Below are positions 42,382 to 50,472 of a stretch of DNA of 64,000 bases, piece after piece. Both the position numbers and the translations under genes were made by a program. This stretch comes from Nocardioides abyssi (GTDB lineage: Bacteria; Actinomycetota; Actinomycetes; Propionibacteriales; Nocardioidaceae): contig NZ_JAUHJR010000001.1 in the NCBI RefSeq assembly GCF_030412915.1, positions 186,001-250,000 of the forward strand. Direction: 5' to 3'. The notes under the pieces are model-generated. The model was not told the origin of the DNA. It was given only the letters and a program-made list of their open reading frames with translations, and searched no databases. Positions within the stretch are counted from its first letter, which is position 1. Each line of letters starts with the position of its first letter.

Positions 42382-43397
42382 GCCGCCGGCGCCCGACCCC
42401 GTCCGTCGAGGAGGTGCTGGCCCGTCGGGCCGACGACGGCACCGGCGTCGTGGTCGCCGTCCGGACCCCCGCCGGGTCCACCTTCCACAGCCGCGGGGAG
42501 CTGCCCGACGGCGCCGCGTCGCTGCTCGAGATCGGCTCGGTCACCAAGACGATGACCGCGCTGCTCCTCGCCGACCTCGCCCGCGACGGCGTGGTCGGCC
42601 TCGACGACCCGGTCGCCGACCACCTGCCGGTCGCGCCGCCGGTCGAGGGCCGGCCGATCACGCTGCGCGACCTCGCCACGCACCACTCCGGCCTGCCGCG
42701 GCTGCCCCGCGGCGCGTGGTGGCCGGGGATGACGAGCGCGCGGCACGACCCCTACGCCCGCTACGACGAGGCCACGCTGTCGGCCGCCGTGCGCGCGACC
42801 CGGCCGCGCGTCGAGCCGGGCCGGCGCTTCGGCTACTCCAACCTCGGCGGCGGCCTGCTCGGCTGGGCGCTCGCCCGCGCGGCCGGCACCGACTACGCCA
42901 CGCTCCTCGCCGACCGGCTCACCGGCCCGCTCGGCCTCGTCGACACCGGCGTCGCGGTGCCGGCCGGCCAGGAGCACCGGCTCGCCCCCGGCCACGGCTG
43001 GCGCGGCCGCCCCGCCGGCCGGTGGGACCTCGGGCTGCTCGCGGGCGCGGGCGGCGTGGTCTCGACCGCCGCGGACCTCACGCGCTACCTCGGCGCCTTC
43101 GACACGGCGTACGACGGGCCGCTGGCGGGCGCCGCCGCCGACACCCGCGCGCCGCAGCACCCCGCGGGGCGGGTGGGCCGCGCGCAGGTGGGGCTCGGCT
43201 GGCTGCTCGCGCCCGACGGGATGCTCTTCCACGACGGCGGCACCGGCGGCTACCGCTCCTTCGCCGCGACCCGCCCCGACCTGGGTGTCTCGGTGGTCGT
43301 GCTGTCCGCGCGGGCCCGCGGGGTGACCGGCTTCGGCATCCTGCTGCTGCGCGCGGCCGTCGACGCCGTGCCTCCCGCCGTGCCCTCCGGCGGCTGA
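42378..43397 (+). CDS. Serine hydrolase, beta-lactamase/class C PBP-like
   Basis: This 339-residue protein of the beta-lactamase (class C)/esterase family has catalytic 'SVTK' (SxxK, about residue 54), 'YSN' as the second motif, and 'HDGGTGG' replacing the KTG box, a pattern typical of esterases or D-aminopeptidase-like members rather than true beta-lactamases. No signal peptide is seen, so it is probably cytosolic. ATG 42378 overlaps the miaA stop, placing it in the same transcript. A long hairpin (43399-43448) follows and may end the unit. Confidence 0.9.
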   Translation: MSRRRPTPSVEEVLARRADDGTGVVVAVRTPAGSTFHSRGELPDGAASLLEIGSVTKTMTALLLADLARDGVVGLDDPVADHLPVAPPVEGRPITLRDLATHHSGLPRLPRGAWWPGMTSARHDPYARYDEATLSAAVRATRPRVEPGRRFGYSNLGGGLLGWALARAAGTDYATLLADRLTGPLGLVDTGVAVPAGQEHRLAPGHGWRGRPAGRWDLGLLAGAGGVVSTAADLTRYLGAFDTAYDGPLAGAAADTRAPQHPAGRVGRAQVGLGWLLAPDGMLFHDGGTGGYRSFAATRPDLGVSVVVLSARARGVTGFGILLLRAAVDAVPPAVPSGG

Positions 43398-43398
43398 G

Positions 43399-43448
43399 GG
43401 GTCGTGTGCCTCACGACGTGGAGGACCGCGTCGCCAGGCACACGACCC
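43399..43448. terminator. Long-arm inverted repeat after the serine-hydrolase gene
   Basis: Perfect 13-bp arms, GGGTCGTGTGCCT (43399-43411) and its complement (43436-43448), enclose a 24-nt loop that can itself fold (GACG/CGTC). It starts 2 bp after the stop codon. There is no U-tract. Confidence 0.6.
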
Positions 43449-43512
43449 GCGGCGGGGCAGGTGCGCAAGAACGGTCGGGCGCAGCACCGCCGTCCGGGAC
43501 CAGACTGGTCGC

Positions 43513-44451
43513 ATGGACGAACGGCAGGGCCGCGACCGGCTCCGCGAGCTGCTCGACGCGGTGCTCGACGAGGACAACCGGACGCTGACGGACATGGCGG
43601 GCGACGCCTACGCGTCGCCGTACCACTTCACCCGCCGGCTGCGCCGCGACGCCGGCGAGCCGCCCGTGGCGATGCGCCGTCGGGTCGAGCTGGAGCGGGC
43701 GGCGTGGCAGCTGCGACGGGGGACGAGCGTGACCGACGCGGCGTTCGCGGCGGGCTACGAGAGCGTCGAGGGGTTCAGCCGGGCGTTCACGAGGGCGTAC
43801 GGCGAGCCGCCGTCGGCCGTGGGTTCCGGCGGGCCCCGCGACCACGGGCTGCCGGCGCCGAACGGCATCCACTTCCACCCGCCGACGTCGCTGTGGGTCG
43901 ACGCCACGGAGGGAGCCGGGGCCACGGCCGGCGCGGTCACCGACCAGCTCGTGCGCCACGACCTCGACGACACCCGCGCGCTGCTCGAGCTGGCGAAGGG
44001 GCTGCCCGCCGACCCGCTGCACCGAGAGGTCCTCCCTGGCGCCCGCGTGCTCGCGTGGGACGGCGAGGAGCCGTCTGTGGCGGCGGTGCTGGAGCACCAC
44101 GTCCACGCCAAGGAGGTCTGGCTCGCTGCCGTCGAGGGCCTCGACACGCCCGCCCGCGGCGACGGCGACCCGTCGCGGTTGCTCGAGCGGCACGACGCGG
44201 TCGCGCCGCGGTGGCTGGCGATGGTGCGCGACGTCGACCGGCGCGGTGCGTGGGACGACCGGCTCGTCGACGCGCTGTGCGACCCGCCGGAGAGCTTCGT
44301 GCTCGGCGAGGTCGTCGCGCACGTCCTGACCTACGCCGCCCACCGGCGCCAGCTCGCCCGCCTGATGATCCGGATGCTCGGCGTCGCGGTCGACGACGGC
44401 GACCCGATCACCTGGAGCCGCACCACCCGCACGAAGGAGACCCACCGATGA
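43513..44451 (+). CDS. AraC-family HTH protein fused to a DinB-like domain
   Basis: This 312-residue two-domain protein has a tandem AraC-type HTH at residues 1-105 ('LTDMAGDAYASPYHFTRRLRR' and 'VTDAAFAAGYESVEGFSRAF'). The second half (about 140-300) is a four-helix DinB/mycothiol-dependent-like bundle with His residues spaced as metal ligands: 'QLVRHDLDDTRALLEL', 'HHVHAKEVW' and 'VVAHVLTYAAHRRQLAR'. The N-terminal DNA-binding domain with a C-terminal DinB sensor is the reverse of usual AraC order. CAGACT 6 nt before ATG 43513 is a plausible leaderless -10. Its stop overlaps the reductase gene downstream. Confidence 0.87.
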   Translation: MDERQGRDRLRELLDAVLDEDNRTLTDMAGDAYASPYHFTRRLRRDAGEPPVAMRRRVELERAAWQLRRGTSVTDAAFAAGYESVEGFSRAFTRAYGEPPSAVGSGGPRDHGLPAPNGIHFHPPTSLWVDATEGAGATAGAVTDQLVRHDLDDTRALLELAKGLPADPLHREVLPGARVLAWDGEEPSVAAVLEHHVHAKEVWLAAVEGLDTPARGDGDPSRLLERHDAVAPRWLAMVRDVDRRGAWDDRLVDALCDPPESFVLGEVVAHVLTYAAHRRQLARLMIRMLGVAVDDGDPITWSRTTRTKETHR

Positions 44452-44999
44452 CGAGGACCGTCTACTACACCGCGACCACGCTCGACGGGTTCCTGGCCGA
44501 CGAGCACGACTCGCTGGACTGGCTGCTGAGCCAGCCGCTCGACGAGGGCGGGATGCTCGACCACGGCGCGTTCATCGGCGGCATCGGTGCGCTGCTCATG
44601 GGCCGCACCACCTACCAGTGGGTGCTCGACCACAACGCGGAGACCGGTGAGGAGTGGGCCTACCCCCAGCCGACCTGGGTGATGACGCACGCCGACCTCG
44701 CGCCGGTCGCCGACACCGTCACCATCGCCTCCGGCGACGTGCGCGAGGTGCACGCGGCGATGGTGGCGGCCGCCGACGGCAAGGACGTCTGGGTCGTCGG
44801 CGGCGGCGACCTCGCGGGCCAGCTCGCGGAGGCGGGCCTGCTGGACGAGGTGCTGGTCTCGATCGCGCCGGTGACGCTCGGCGCCGGCCGGCCGCTCCTC
44901 CCGCGCCGGCTCGACCTGCGGCTGACCTCGCACGGCCGCAACGGGGCGTTCCTGTGCGCGACGTACGACGTCGTGGGCGTCCGCTCCCAGCCGGGGTAG
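44448..44999 (+). CDS. Dihydrofolate-reductase-fold (RibD C-terminal) family protein
   Basis: This 183-residue protein has the RibD_C/DHFR fold: 'VYYTATTLDGFLADEHDSLDWL', 'LLMGRTTYQWVL', 'WVMTH' and the NADPH loop 'DVWVVGGGDLAGQLAEAGLLDEV'. Members are usually NADPH-dependent reductases of unknown substrate; it is not a confirmed DHFR. ATG 44448 overlaps the AraC-DinB stop (ATGA), so the regulator and reductase are co-translated and may work on the same compound. Its TAG stop lies inside the left arm of the following hairpin. Confidence 0.9.
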   Translation: MTRTVYYTATTLDGFLADEHDSLDWLLSQPLDEGGMLDHGAFIGGIGALLMGRTTYQWVLDHNAETGEEWAYPQPTWVMTHADLAPVADTVTIASGDVREVHAAMVAAADGKDVWVVGGGDLAGQLAEAGLLDEVLVSIAPVTLGAGRPLLPRRLDLRLTSHGRNGAFLCATYDVVGVRSQPG

Positions 45000-45059
45000 T
45001 AACGGTCGGGAACGTCCGTCCCGGTGCTCGTGGAGGTCAGGAACGTCCGTTACTACCCC
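44993..45059. terminator. Long-arm inverted repeat after the reductase gene
   Basis: GGGGTAGTAACGG (44993-45005) and its exact reverse complement (45047-45059) flank a 41-nt loop that carries a GGAACGTCCGT repeat at 45009 and 45040. The stop codon of the reductase is part of the left arm. Confidence 0.6.
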
Positions 45060-45166
45060 GACGACCGCCTGCCTGAGACCGGCCCCGGGCGGGCACCTCG
45101 ACAACTGTCGGCGGCCGGGTCCAGAGTGATCGGACCGCCTCGTCCGCGGATCTCTCGGGAGGAACC

Positions 45167-47002
45167 ATGCGCCGTCACTCCATCGTCCGGGCCGTCCCCG
45201 CCCTGGCCCTGCTCGCACCGGCGCTGGTCGCGCTGCCCGGGGCGCCGCCTGCGGCGGCCGTGCCGGTGCCGCCGAAGATCCCGGTCGCGACCGGCACCGG
45301 CGGGGCGGTCTCCTCGGTGGACCCCGACGCCACGCGGATCGGGCTGGCCGTGCTCCGCTCGGGCGGCAACGCCGTCGACGCGGCGGTCGCCACGGCGGCG
45401 GCGCTGGGCGTCACCGAGCCCTACAGCGCCGGCCTCGGGGGCGGCGGCTACTTCGTCCACCACGACGCCTCCACCGGGAAGGTCGAGACCATCGACGGCC
45501 GCGAGACCGCTCCGCGCGGCATCCCGGCCGACGCCTTCCTCGACCCCGCGACTGGCGAGCCCTACGAGTTCACGCCCGACCTGGTCACCAGCGGCGTCAG
45601 CGTCGGCACGCCCGGCACGCTGGCGACCTGGGAGCGGGCGCTCGACCGGTGGGGGAGCCGCTCGCTGAAGCAGGTCCTCGGCCGCCCCGCCGCCCTGGCC
45701 CGCAAGGGCTTCGTCGTCGACGACACCTTCCGGCAGCAGACGAAGGACAACCGCGAGCGGTTCCGCACCTTCACCTCCACCAAGCAGCTGTTCCTGCGCG
45801 GAGGGCGGCTGCCGCAGGTCGGCACCCGCTTCCGCAACCCCGACCTGGCCCGCACCTACGACCTGCTCCGCCAGGCTGGACCGGCGCCGTTCTACCGGGG
45901 CCCGATCGCCGGGGAGATCGCGAAGTCGGTCCGCAAGCCCCCGCTGAGCGGGCGCACCGACCTGCCCGTCCCGACCGGCTACCTGACCAAGCGCGACCTG
46001 CGCGACTACCGCGTGCGCGACCAGGCCGCGACCCGCACCGGCTACCGCGGCCTCGACGTCTACGGGATGGCGCCGTCCTCCAGCGGCGGGTCGACCGTCG
46101 GGGAGGCGCTGGAGATCCTCGAGCGCCACGACCTCGCCGCGATGGACGAGGCGCAGGCGCTGCACCTCTACCTCGAGGCGAGCGCGCGCGCCTTCGCCGA
46201 CCGCACGGCGTACGTCGGGGACGCGGCGTACGTCGACGTGCCGCTCGACGACCTCCTCTCGCCGACCTTCGCCGCCGAGCGCGACTGCACGATCGACCCC
46301 GAGCAGGCGGCGCCGAAGCCGGTCGACCCGGGTGACGTGACGTCCTACGACGGCGAGTGCGCGGCCGGGGAGGGGCCCGAGCCGGTCGCGGTGCCCGACA
46401 CCGAGAACGTCGAGACGACCCACCTGACCGTCGTCGACCGGTGGGGCGACGTCGTGTCCTACACGCTGACCATCGAGCAGACCGGCGGGTCGGGCATCGT
46501 CGTGCCGGGCCGCGGGTTCCTGCTCAACAACGAGCTCACCGACTTCACCGCCGAGCCCGACCCCGAGGACCCCAACCGCATCCAGCCCGGCAAGCGGCCG
46601 CGCAGCTCGATGTCGCCGACGATCGTGCTGCGCGACGGCAAGCCGGTGCTCGCGGTCGGCTCGCCGGGCGGCTCCACGATCATCACGACGGTGCTGCAGA
46701 TCCTGGTCGAGCGCTTCGACCTCGGCCGGAGCATCGCCGAGGCGCTGGCCGCGCCGCGCGCCTCGCAGCGCAACACCGAGGCCGTGACCGCCGAGCCGGC
46801 GTTCATCGAGGCGTGGGGGCCGCAGCTCGAGGCCTTCGGCCACACCCTGGCCCCGGCCGGTGACGCGCTGACCAGCGCCGCGGAGATCGGGGCGGCGGCC
46901 GCCATCGAGATCGGGCCGGACGGGCTGCTCACCGCGGCCGCGGAGCCGGCCCGGCGCGGCGGTGGCTCGGCCGGGGTCGTCCGCCGGCAGGAATCTCCGT
47001 GA
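45167..47002 (+). CDS. ggt: Gamma-glutamyltransferase
   Basis: This 611-residue secreted Ntn hydrolase cleaves gamma-glutamyl bonds of glutathione-like thiols and transfers the glutamyl group. A signal peptide ('ALLAPALVALPGAPPAAA') precedes the large subunit with 'YSAGLGGGGYFVHH' and 'IDGRETAPRGIP'. Autocleavage should occur before Thr417 in 'NVETTHLTVVD', the N-terminal nucleophile of the small subunit. 'GFLLNNELTDF', 'PRSSMSPTIVLRDGKPVLAVG' and 'GSPGGSTIITTVLQ' complete the active site. GGGAGG lies 6 nt before ATG 45167. It stands alone; actinobacteria usually lack glutathione, so other gamma-glutamyl compounds are likely substrates. Confidence 0.94.
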   Translation: MRRHSIVRAVPALALLAPALVALPGAPPAAAVPVPPKIPVATGTGGAVSSVDPDATRIGLAVLRSGGNAVDAAVATAAALGVTEPYSAGLGGGGYFVHHDASTGKVETIDGRETAPRGIPADAFLDPATGEPYEFTPDLVTSGVSVGTPGTLATWERALDRWGSRSLKQVLGRPAALARKGFVVDDTFRQQTKDNRERFRTFTSTKQLFLRGGRLPQVGTRFRNPDLARTYDLLRQAGPAPFYRGPIAGEIAKSVRKPPLSGRTDLPVPTGYLTKRDLRDYRVRDQAATRTGYRGLDVYGMAPSSSGGSTVGEALEILERHDLAAMDEAQALHLYLEASARAFADRTAYVGDAAYVDVPLDDLLSPTFAAERDCTIDPEQAAPKPVDPGDVTSYDGECAAGEGPEPVAVPDTENVETTHLTVVDRWGDVVSYTLTIEQTGGSGIVVPGRGFLLNNELTDFTAEPDPEDPNRIQPGKRPRSSMSPTIVLRDGKPVLAVGSPGGSTIITTVLQILVERFDLGRSIAEALAAPRASQRNTEAVTAEPAFIEAWGPQLEAFGHTLAPAGDALTSAAEIGAAAAIEIGPDGLLTAAAEPARRGGGSAGVVRRQESP

Positions 47003-47022
47003 GGTGAGGGGGCGGCGCGCAC

Positions 47023-47028
47023 TACCGT
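47023..47028 (+). promoter_or_regulatory. -10 box of leaderless flavoprotein-dapF operon
   Basis: TACCGT lies 6 nt before GTG 47035, and no ribosome-binding site is present. Confidence 0.5.
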
Positions 47029-47034
47029 GGCCGG

Positions 47035-47682
47035 GTGACCGAGACCGCCGCCCCCGCCAGCCGCGAGATCACGAGCGTCGACGAGCTCGTCGCCCTGTTG
47101 GGTGAGCCGAACGAGCGCGCGGTGAACAAGTCGCGACCGGCGCTGCTGCCGGTGGACCGCGACTGGCTGGCCGCGTCGCCGTTCTGCGTGATGGCGACCA
47201 GCGACGCCAACGGGCGCTGCGACGCCTCGCCGAAGGGCGACCCGGCCGGGCAGCTGGTGCACGTCATCGACGACCGCACGATCGCGCTGGCCGAGCGGCC
47301 GGGCAACCGGCGGGCCGACGGCTACCGCAACATCCTGGTCAACCCCCACGTCGGGCTGAACTTCCTCATCCCCGGCCGCGGCGACACCTTGCGCATCAAC
47401 GGGCGCGCGCGGCTGGTGAGCGACGCGCCGTGGTTCGACGAGCTGGTCGTCAAGGGCCACCGGCCGCTGCTGGCGGTCGTGGTCGACATCGAGGACCTCT
47501 TCTTCCACTGCGCGAAGGCGTTCCTGCGCAGCGGGCTGTGGCAGCCGGAGACCTGGGACCCCGAGGCGAGGGTGCCGCGGCGGGCGCTCATCGCCAAGGA
47601 GGTCGAGGCCAACGGGATGGACGTCGCCCAGCTCGACGACTACTACAAGCCGGAGAACTACGGGAAGTCGCTCTATGAGTGA
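47035..47682 (+). CDS. PPOX-type FMN-dependent split-barrel flavoprotein (MSMEG_1061-like)
   Basis: This 215-residue protein of the pyridoxamine-phosphate-oxidase-like family has 'PFCVMATSDANGRCDASPKGDPAG', 'RPGNRRADGYRNILVNPHVGLNFLIPG' and 'LRINGRARLV', which form the FMN-binding barrel, plus a C-terminal 'HCAKAFLRSGLWQPETW' block characteristic of the MSMEG_1061 subgroup. Substrate and role are unknown. GTG 47035 is leaderless. It overlaps dapF by 8 bp, so it is translated just before a cell-wall/lysine enzyme. Confidence 0.88.
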   Translation: MTETAAPASREITSVDELVALLGEPNERAVNKSRPALLPVDRDWLAASPFCVMATSDANGRCDASPKGDPAGQLVHVIDDRTIALAERPGNRRADGYRNILVNPHVGLNFLIPGRGDTLRINGRARLVSDAPWFDELVVKGHRPLLAVVVDIEDLFFHCAKAFLRSGLWQPETWDPEARVPRRALIAKEVEANGMDVAQLDDYYKPENYGKSLYE

Positions 47683-48556
47683 GCAGGACTACCCCTTCCT
47701 CAAGGGGCACGGCACCGAGAACGACTTCGTCCTCCTGCCCGACCACGACGGCACCCGCCACGGCGACCTCGACCCGGCGCGGGTCGCCCGGCTGTGCGAC
47801 CGGCGGGCCGGCATCGGCGGCGACGGGGTGCTGCGGGTCGTCCGCACCGCGGCGTACGCCGCCGCGCGCGAGCACGCGGACCCGGCCGAGGCCGAGTGGT
47901 TCATGGACTACCGCAACAGCGACGGCTCGCTCTCGGAGATGTGCGGCAACGGCGTGCGGGTCTTCGCCCGCCACCTGCTCGAGGAGGGCCTGGTCGCCCC
48001 CGGGCGGCCGATCCCGGTCGGCACCCGGGCCGGCGTCAAGGTGATCGAGGTCGACGGCGACCGGATCACCGTCGACATGGGTCGCCCGCGGCTGCTCGGC
48101 GACACCGAGGTCGCCGTGGGGCCGGCCCACTGGGCGGCGACCCACGTCGACATGGGCAACCCGCACGCGGTCGCGTTCCTCGCCGACGGCCAGACCCTGG
48201 ACCCGTCCGGGCCGGTCGGGCCGCTGACCTCCGAGCCGGGCTTCGACGCCGAGGTCTACCCGCACGGGGTCAACGTGGAGTTCGTCGAGCGCCGCGGCGC
48301 CGGCCACGTCGCGATGCGCGTCCACGAGCGCGGGTCGGGGGAGACCCGCTCCTGCGGCACCGGGGCGTGCGCGGTCGCGGTGGCCACCGCGCTGGCCGAC
48401 GGCCGGGCCCCGGGCGAGGGTGGCGGCGGCGCCGGCGACGCGACGTACCGCGTGGACCTGCCGGGCGGCACCCTGGAGATCACCTGGACCGCCGACGACC
48501 GGGTCCTGATGAGCGGCCCGGCGGTCGTCGTCGCCCGCGGAACCACCGCCCTGTGA
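47675..48556 (+). CDS. dapF: Diaminopimelate epimerase
   Basis: This 293-residue enzyme converts LL- to meso-diaminopimelate for lysine and peptidoglycan. The paired catalytic cysteines are Cys90 in 'EMCGNGVRVFARHLL' and Cys227 in 'ETRSCGTGACAVAVA'; 'KGHGTENDFVLLPD', 'FMDYRNSDGSLS' and 'HVDMGNPHAVAFLAD' are also as in the family. ATG 47675 overlaps the previous gene by 8 bp. The next gene has its own leaderless promoter. Confidence 0.96.
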   Translation: MSEQDYPFLKGHGTENDFVLLPDHDGTRHGDLDPARVARLCDRRAGIGGDGVLRVVRTAAYAAAREHADPAEAEWFMDYRNSDGSLSEMCGNGVRVFARHLLEEGLVAPGRPIPVGTRAGVKVIEVDGDRITVDMGRPRLLGDTEVAVGPAHWAATHVDMGNPHAVAFLADGQTLDPSGPVGPLTSEPGFDAEVYPHGVNVEFVERRGAGHVAMRVHERGSGETRSCGTGACAVAVATALADGRAPGEGGGGAGDATYRVDLPGGTLEITWTADDRVLMSGPAVVVARGTTAL

Positions 48557-48571
48557 GTCCCGGCGGACCAC

Positions 48572-48577
48572 TACAGT
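48572..48577 (+). promoter_or_regulatory. -10 box of leaderless SDR gene
   Basis: TACAGT lies exactly 7 nt before ATG 48585 in the 28-bp gap after dapF. Confidence 0.55.
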
Positions 48578-48584
48578 CCGCTGC

Positions 48585-49361
48585 ATGGAACTCAACGGAG
48601 CCAGTGCCATCGTCACGGGCGGAGCGTCGGGCATCGGCGCTGCCTGCGCCCGCCAGCTCGCCGCCCGCGGTGCCGTCGTGGTCGTCGCCGACCTCCAGGC
48701 CGACAAGGGTGAGGCCCTCGCCGCCGAGATCGGCGGCGTCTTCGCCCGCGTCGACGTGACCGACACCGAGCAGATCGCCGGCGCCGTGCGCGCCGCCGCC
48801 GAGATCGCGCCGCTGCGCGCGGTCGTCAACTCGGCCGGCATCGGCTGGGCCTCGCGCACCATCGGCCGCGACGGCACGCTGGAGTCGGCACACGACCTCG
48901 ACGCGTTCAAGAAGGTCGTCGCGATCAACCTCGTCGGCACCTTCGACGTGGTCCGCCAGGCCGCGACCGTGATGAGCACCCAGGACCCGACCGAGACCGG
49001 CGAGCGCGGCGCGATCGTCAACCTCGCCTCCGTCGCGGCGTTCGACGGCCAGATCGGCCAGGCGTCGTACTCCGCCTCCAAGGGCGGCGTCGTCGGCATG
49101 ACCCTCCCGGTCGCCCGCGACCTCTCCGCCGCCGCGATCCGCCTCAACACCGTCGCCCCGGGCCTGATCGAGACCCCGATCTACGGTGAGGGCGAGGGCG
49201 CGGAGGCGTTCAAGGCCAAGCTGGGCGAGAGCGTGCTCTTCCCCAAGCGCCTCGGCACCGCCGACGAGCTGGCCAGCATGGTCATGGAGTGCCTGACCAA
49301 CTCCTACATGAACGCCGAGACCATCCGCGTCGACGGCGGCATCCGGATGCCTCCCAAGTGA
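48585..49361 (+). CDS. SDR-family oxidoreductase (3-hydroxyacyl-CoA dehydrogenase type)
   Basis: This 258-residue short-chain dehydrogenase has NAD-binding 'TGGASGIGAACARQLA' near the start, 'VNSAG', catalytic Ser in 'NLASVAAFDG' and Tyr162-x3-Lys166 in 'ASYSASKGG'. The insert 'QDPTETGERGAIV' and the tail 'GIRMPPK' are typical of the type-2 3-hydroxyacyl-CoA dehydrogenase (HSD10-like) group used in beta-oxidation of branched or short acyl-CoAs. That specificity is inferred by similarity. It is a single gene followed by a strong hairpin. Confidence 0.9.
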   Translation: MELNGASAIVTGGASGIGAACARQLAARGAVVVVADLQADKGEALAAEIGGVFARVDVTDTEQIAGAVRAAAEIAPLRAVVNSAGIGWASRTIGRDGTLESAHDLDAFKKVVAINLVGTFDVVRQAATVMSTQDPTETGERGAIVNLASVAAFDGQIGQASYSASKGGVVGMTLPVARDLSAAAIRLNTVAPGLIETPIYGEGEGAEAFKAKLGESVLFPKRLGTADELASMVMECLTNSYMNAETIRVDGGIRMPPK

Positions 49362-49407
49362 CCTCCCTGCGTTGAGGCCCGTCTGCGGCCTGTCACAGCC
49401 TGTTCAC

Positions 49408-49465
49408 GAACGCCTCGTGCTGCCCAGCGTGCGCTCCGGCGCACTCCTGGCAGCACGAGGCGTTC
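49408..49465. terminator. Cruciform-type 17-bp inverted repeat after the SDR gene
   Basis: GAACGCCTCGTGCTGCC (49408-49424) pairs perfectly with 49449-49465. Inside it GTGCGC/GCGCAC makes a second stem with loop TCCG, giving a near-continuous hairpin of 58 nt. There is no U-tract; it probably terminates the SDR transcript. Confidence 0.7.
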
Positions 49466-49502
49466 GCCTTCTCCCGGGAGGGCCGGTGGGTACCGGTGCG
49501 CC

Positions 49503-49715
49503 ATGACGAAGGAGCTGAAGAAGGGCGACCAGGTCGAGTGGAAGTCCCACGGCGGGACCGCCGAGGGCGAGGTGGAGGAGAAGATCACCTCCGACACCCA
49601 CGCGGCCAAGCGCGACGTGCGGGCGAGCGAGGACGACCCGCAGTACCTCGTGAGGAGCGAGAAGTCCGGCGGCGAGGCCGTGCACAAGCCGGACGCGCTG
49701 AAGAAGAAGAGCTAG
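49503..49715 (+). CDS. DUF2945 (HVA1/TUDOR-like) small protein
   Basis: This 70-residue basic protein matches DUF2945, small SH3/TUDOR-like barrels of unknown role. Typical phrases are 'MTKELKKGDQVEWKSHGGTAEG', 'VEEKITSDTHAAKRDVRASEDDPQYLVRS' and 'AVHKPDALKK'. TACCGG 6 nt before ATG 49503 is a weak leaderless -10. Its stop TAG lies within CTAG at 49712-49715, which also supplies the stop of the convergent kinase gene. Confidence 0.88.
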   Translation: MTKELKKGDQVEWKSHGGTAEGEVEEKITSDTHAAKRDVRASEDDPQYLVRSEKSGGEAVHKPDALKKKS

Positions 49716-50359
49716 GTACGCCGCGGCGCGGCCCAGCCGGTCAGGTCGACGCTGGTCAGGTCGACGCTGGTCAGATCAACGACGTGGTCGGCGCGGTCAG
49801 CCGCGGCGTCGACGAGCCGCGCGTTCGGCTCGTCGACGCGCTCCACCCAGGCCCGCGCCTCGTCGGGCGTCTTGCCGTGCCGCACGTGGCGGGCGACCAG
49901 CCGCTCGCGCCGCAGCTCGTCGTCGACGTGCAGGTGCCACACCACGTCGAGCTCGGCCCGCACCGCCCGCCACCGCGGCTCGTCGAGCAGCAGGTAGTTG
50001 CCCTCGGTCACCACCGTCCCGGTCGGCGGCACCGGGACCGCCCCGGCGAGCGGCTGCTCGAGGTCGCGGTCGAACGTCGGGGCGACCACCGCCGGCTCGC
50101 ACGCGCGCACCCGCCGCAGCAGCGCGGCGTACCCCTCGGCGTCGAAGGTGTCCGGTGCGCCCTTGACCTCCAGCAGGCGGCGGCGGGCCAGCTCGACGTC
50201 GGCGTAGTGGAAGCCGTCCATCGCGACGACCCCGAGGCCGTGCGCGGCGGCGAGCGCCGCGGCGTACGTGCTCTTGCCGACGCCGGGCGCGCCGGTGAGG
50301 CCGAGCAGGCGGATGCCCAGGCCGTCCGAGGGGAAATGGTTGTCCACAGCCCCAGTCAA
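49712..50359 (-). CDS. P-loop nucleoside/pantothenate-kinase-like protein
   Basis: This 215-residue P-loop kinase of the uridine kinase/phosphoribulokinase-like superfamily (often annotated nucleoside/nucleotide kinase or fructose transport-associated kinase) has Walker A 'GAPGVGKSTYAAAL', 'VVAMDGFHYADVEL', 'FDRDLEQPLAGAVPV', 'VVTEGNYLLLDEPRW' and lid region 'RRERLVARHVRHGK'. The substrate is unknown. TTG 50359 is supported by a CACTAT box 6 nt before it; an internal GTG at 50347 is the alternative. The C-terminus contains a direct repeat (DLTSVDLTSVDLT) from a 15-bp DNA repeat. Confidence 0.85.
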   Translation of the reverse strand: MTGAVDNHFPSDGLGIRLLGLTGAPGVGKSTYAAALAAAHGLGVVAMDGFHYADVELARRRLLEVKGAPDTFDAEGYAALLRRVRACEPAVVAPTFDRDLEQPLAGAVPVPPTGTVVTEGNYLLLDEPRWRAVRAELDVVWHLHVDDELRRERLVARHVRHGKTPDEARAWVERVDEPNARLVDAAADRADHVVDLTSVDLTSVDLTGWAAPRRT

Positions 50360-50364
50360 GCGGG

Positions 50365-50371
50365 CATAGTG
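50365..50371. promoter_or_regulatory. Overlapping divergent -10 boxes, hflX and P-loop kinase
   Basis: CATAGT (50365-50370) points toward hflX. CACTAT (50371-50366) on the other strand stands 6 nt before TTG 50359 of the kinase gene. The boxes overlap almost fully. Confidence 0.45.
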
Positions 50372-50472
50372 GACGGCTCGGAGGCGTTGTGCCTATCGAG
50401 ATGACGCTGAGCACCACACCTGGCACGACACCTGGCACGACACCTCGTAAGACAGGCAAGACACGGAGGCAC

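Noticed and set aside
42378-43397. Serine hydrolase as a beta-lactamase resistance gene
   Set aside because: It has SxxK and YxN but HDGGTGG instead of KTG and no visible signal peptide, which fits an esterase-like member better.
44448-44999. Reductase as the folate enzyme DHFR
   Set aside because: It belongs to the RibD C-terminal branch; the classical DHFR substrate motifs are not visible.
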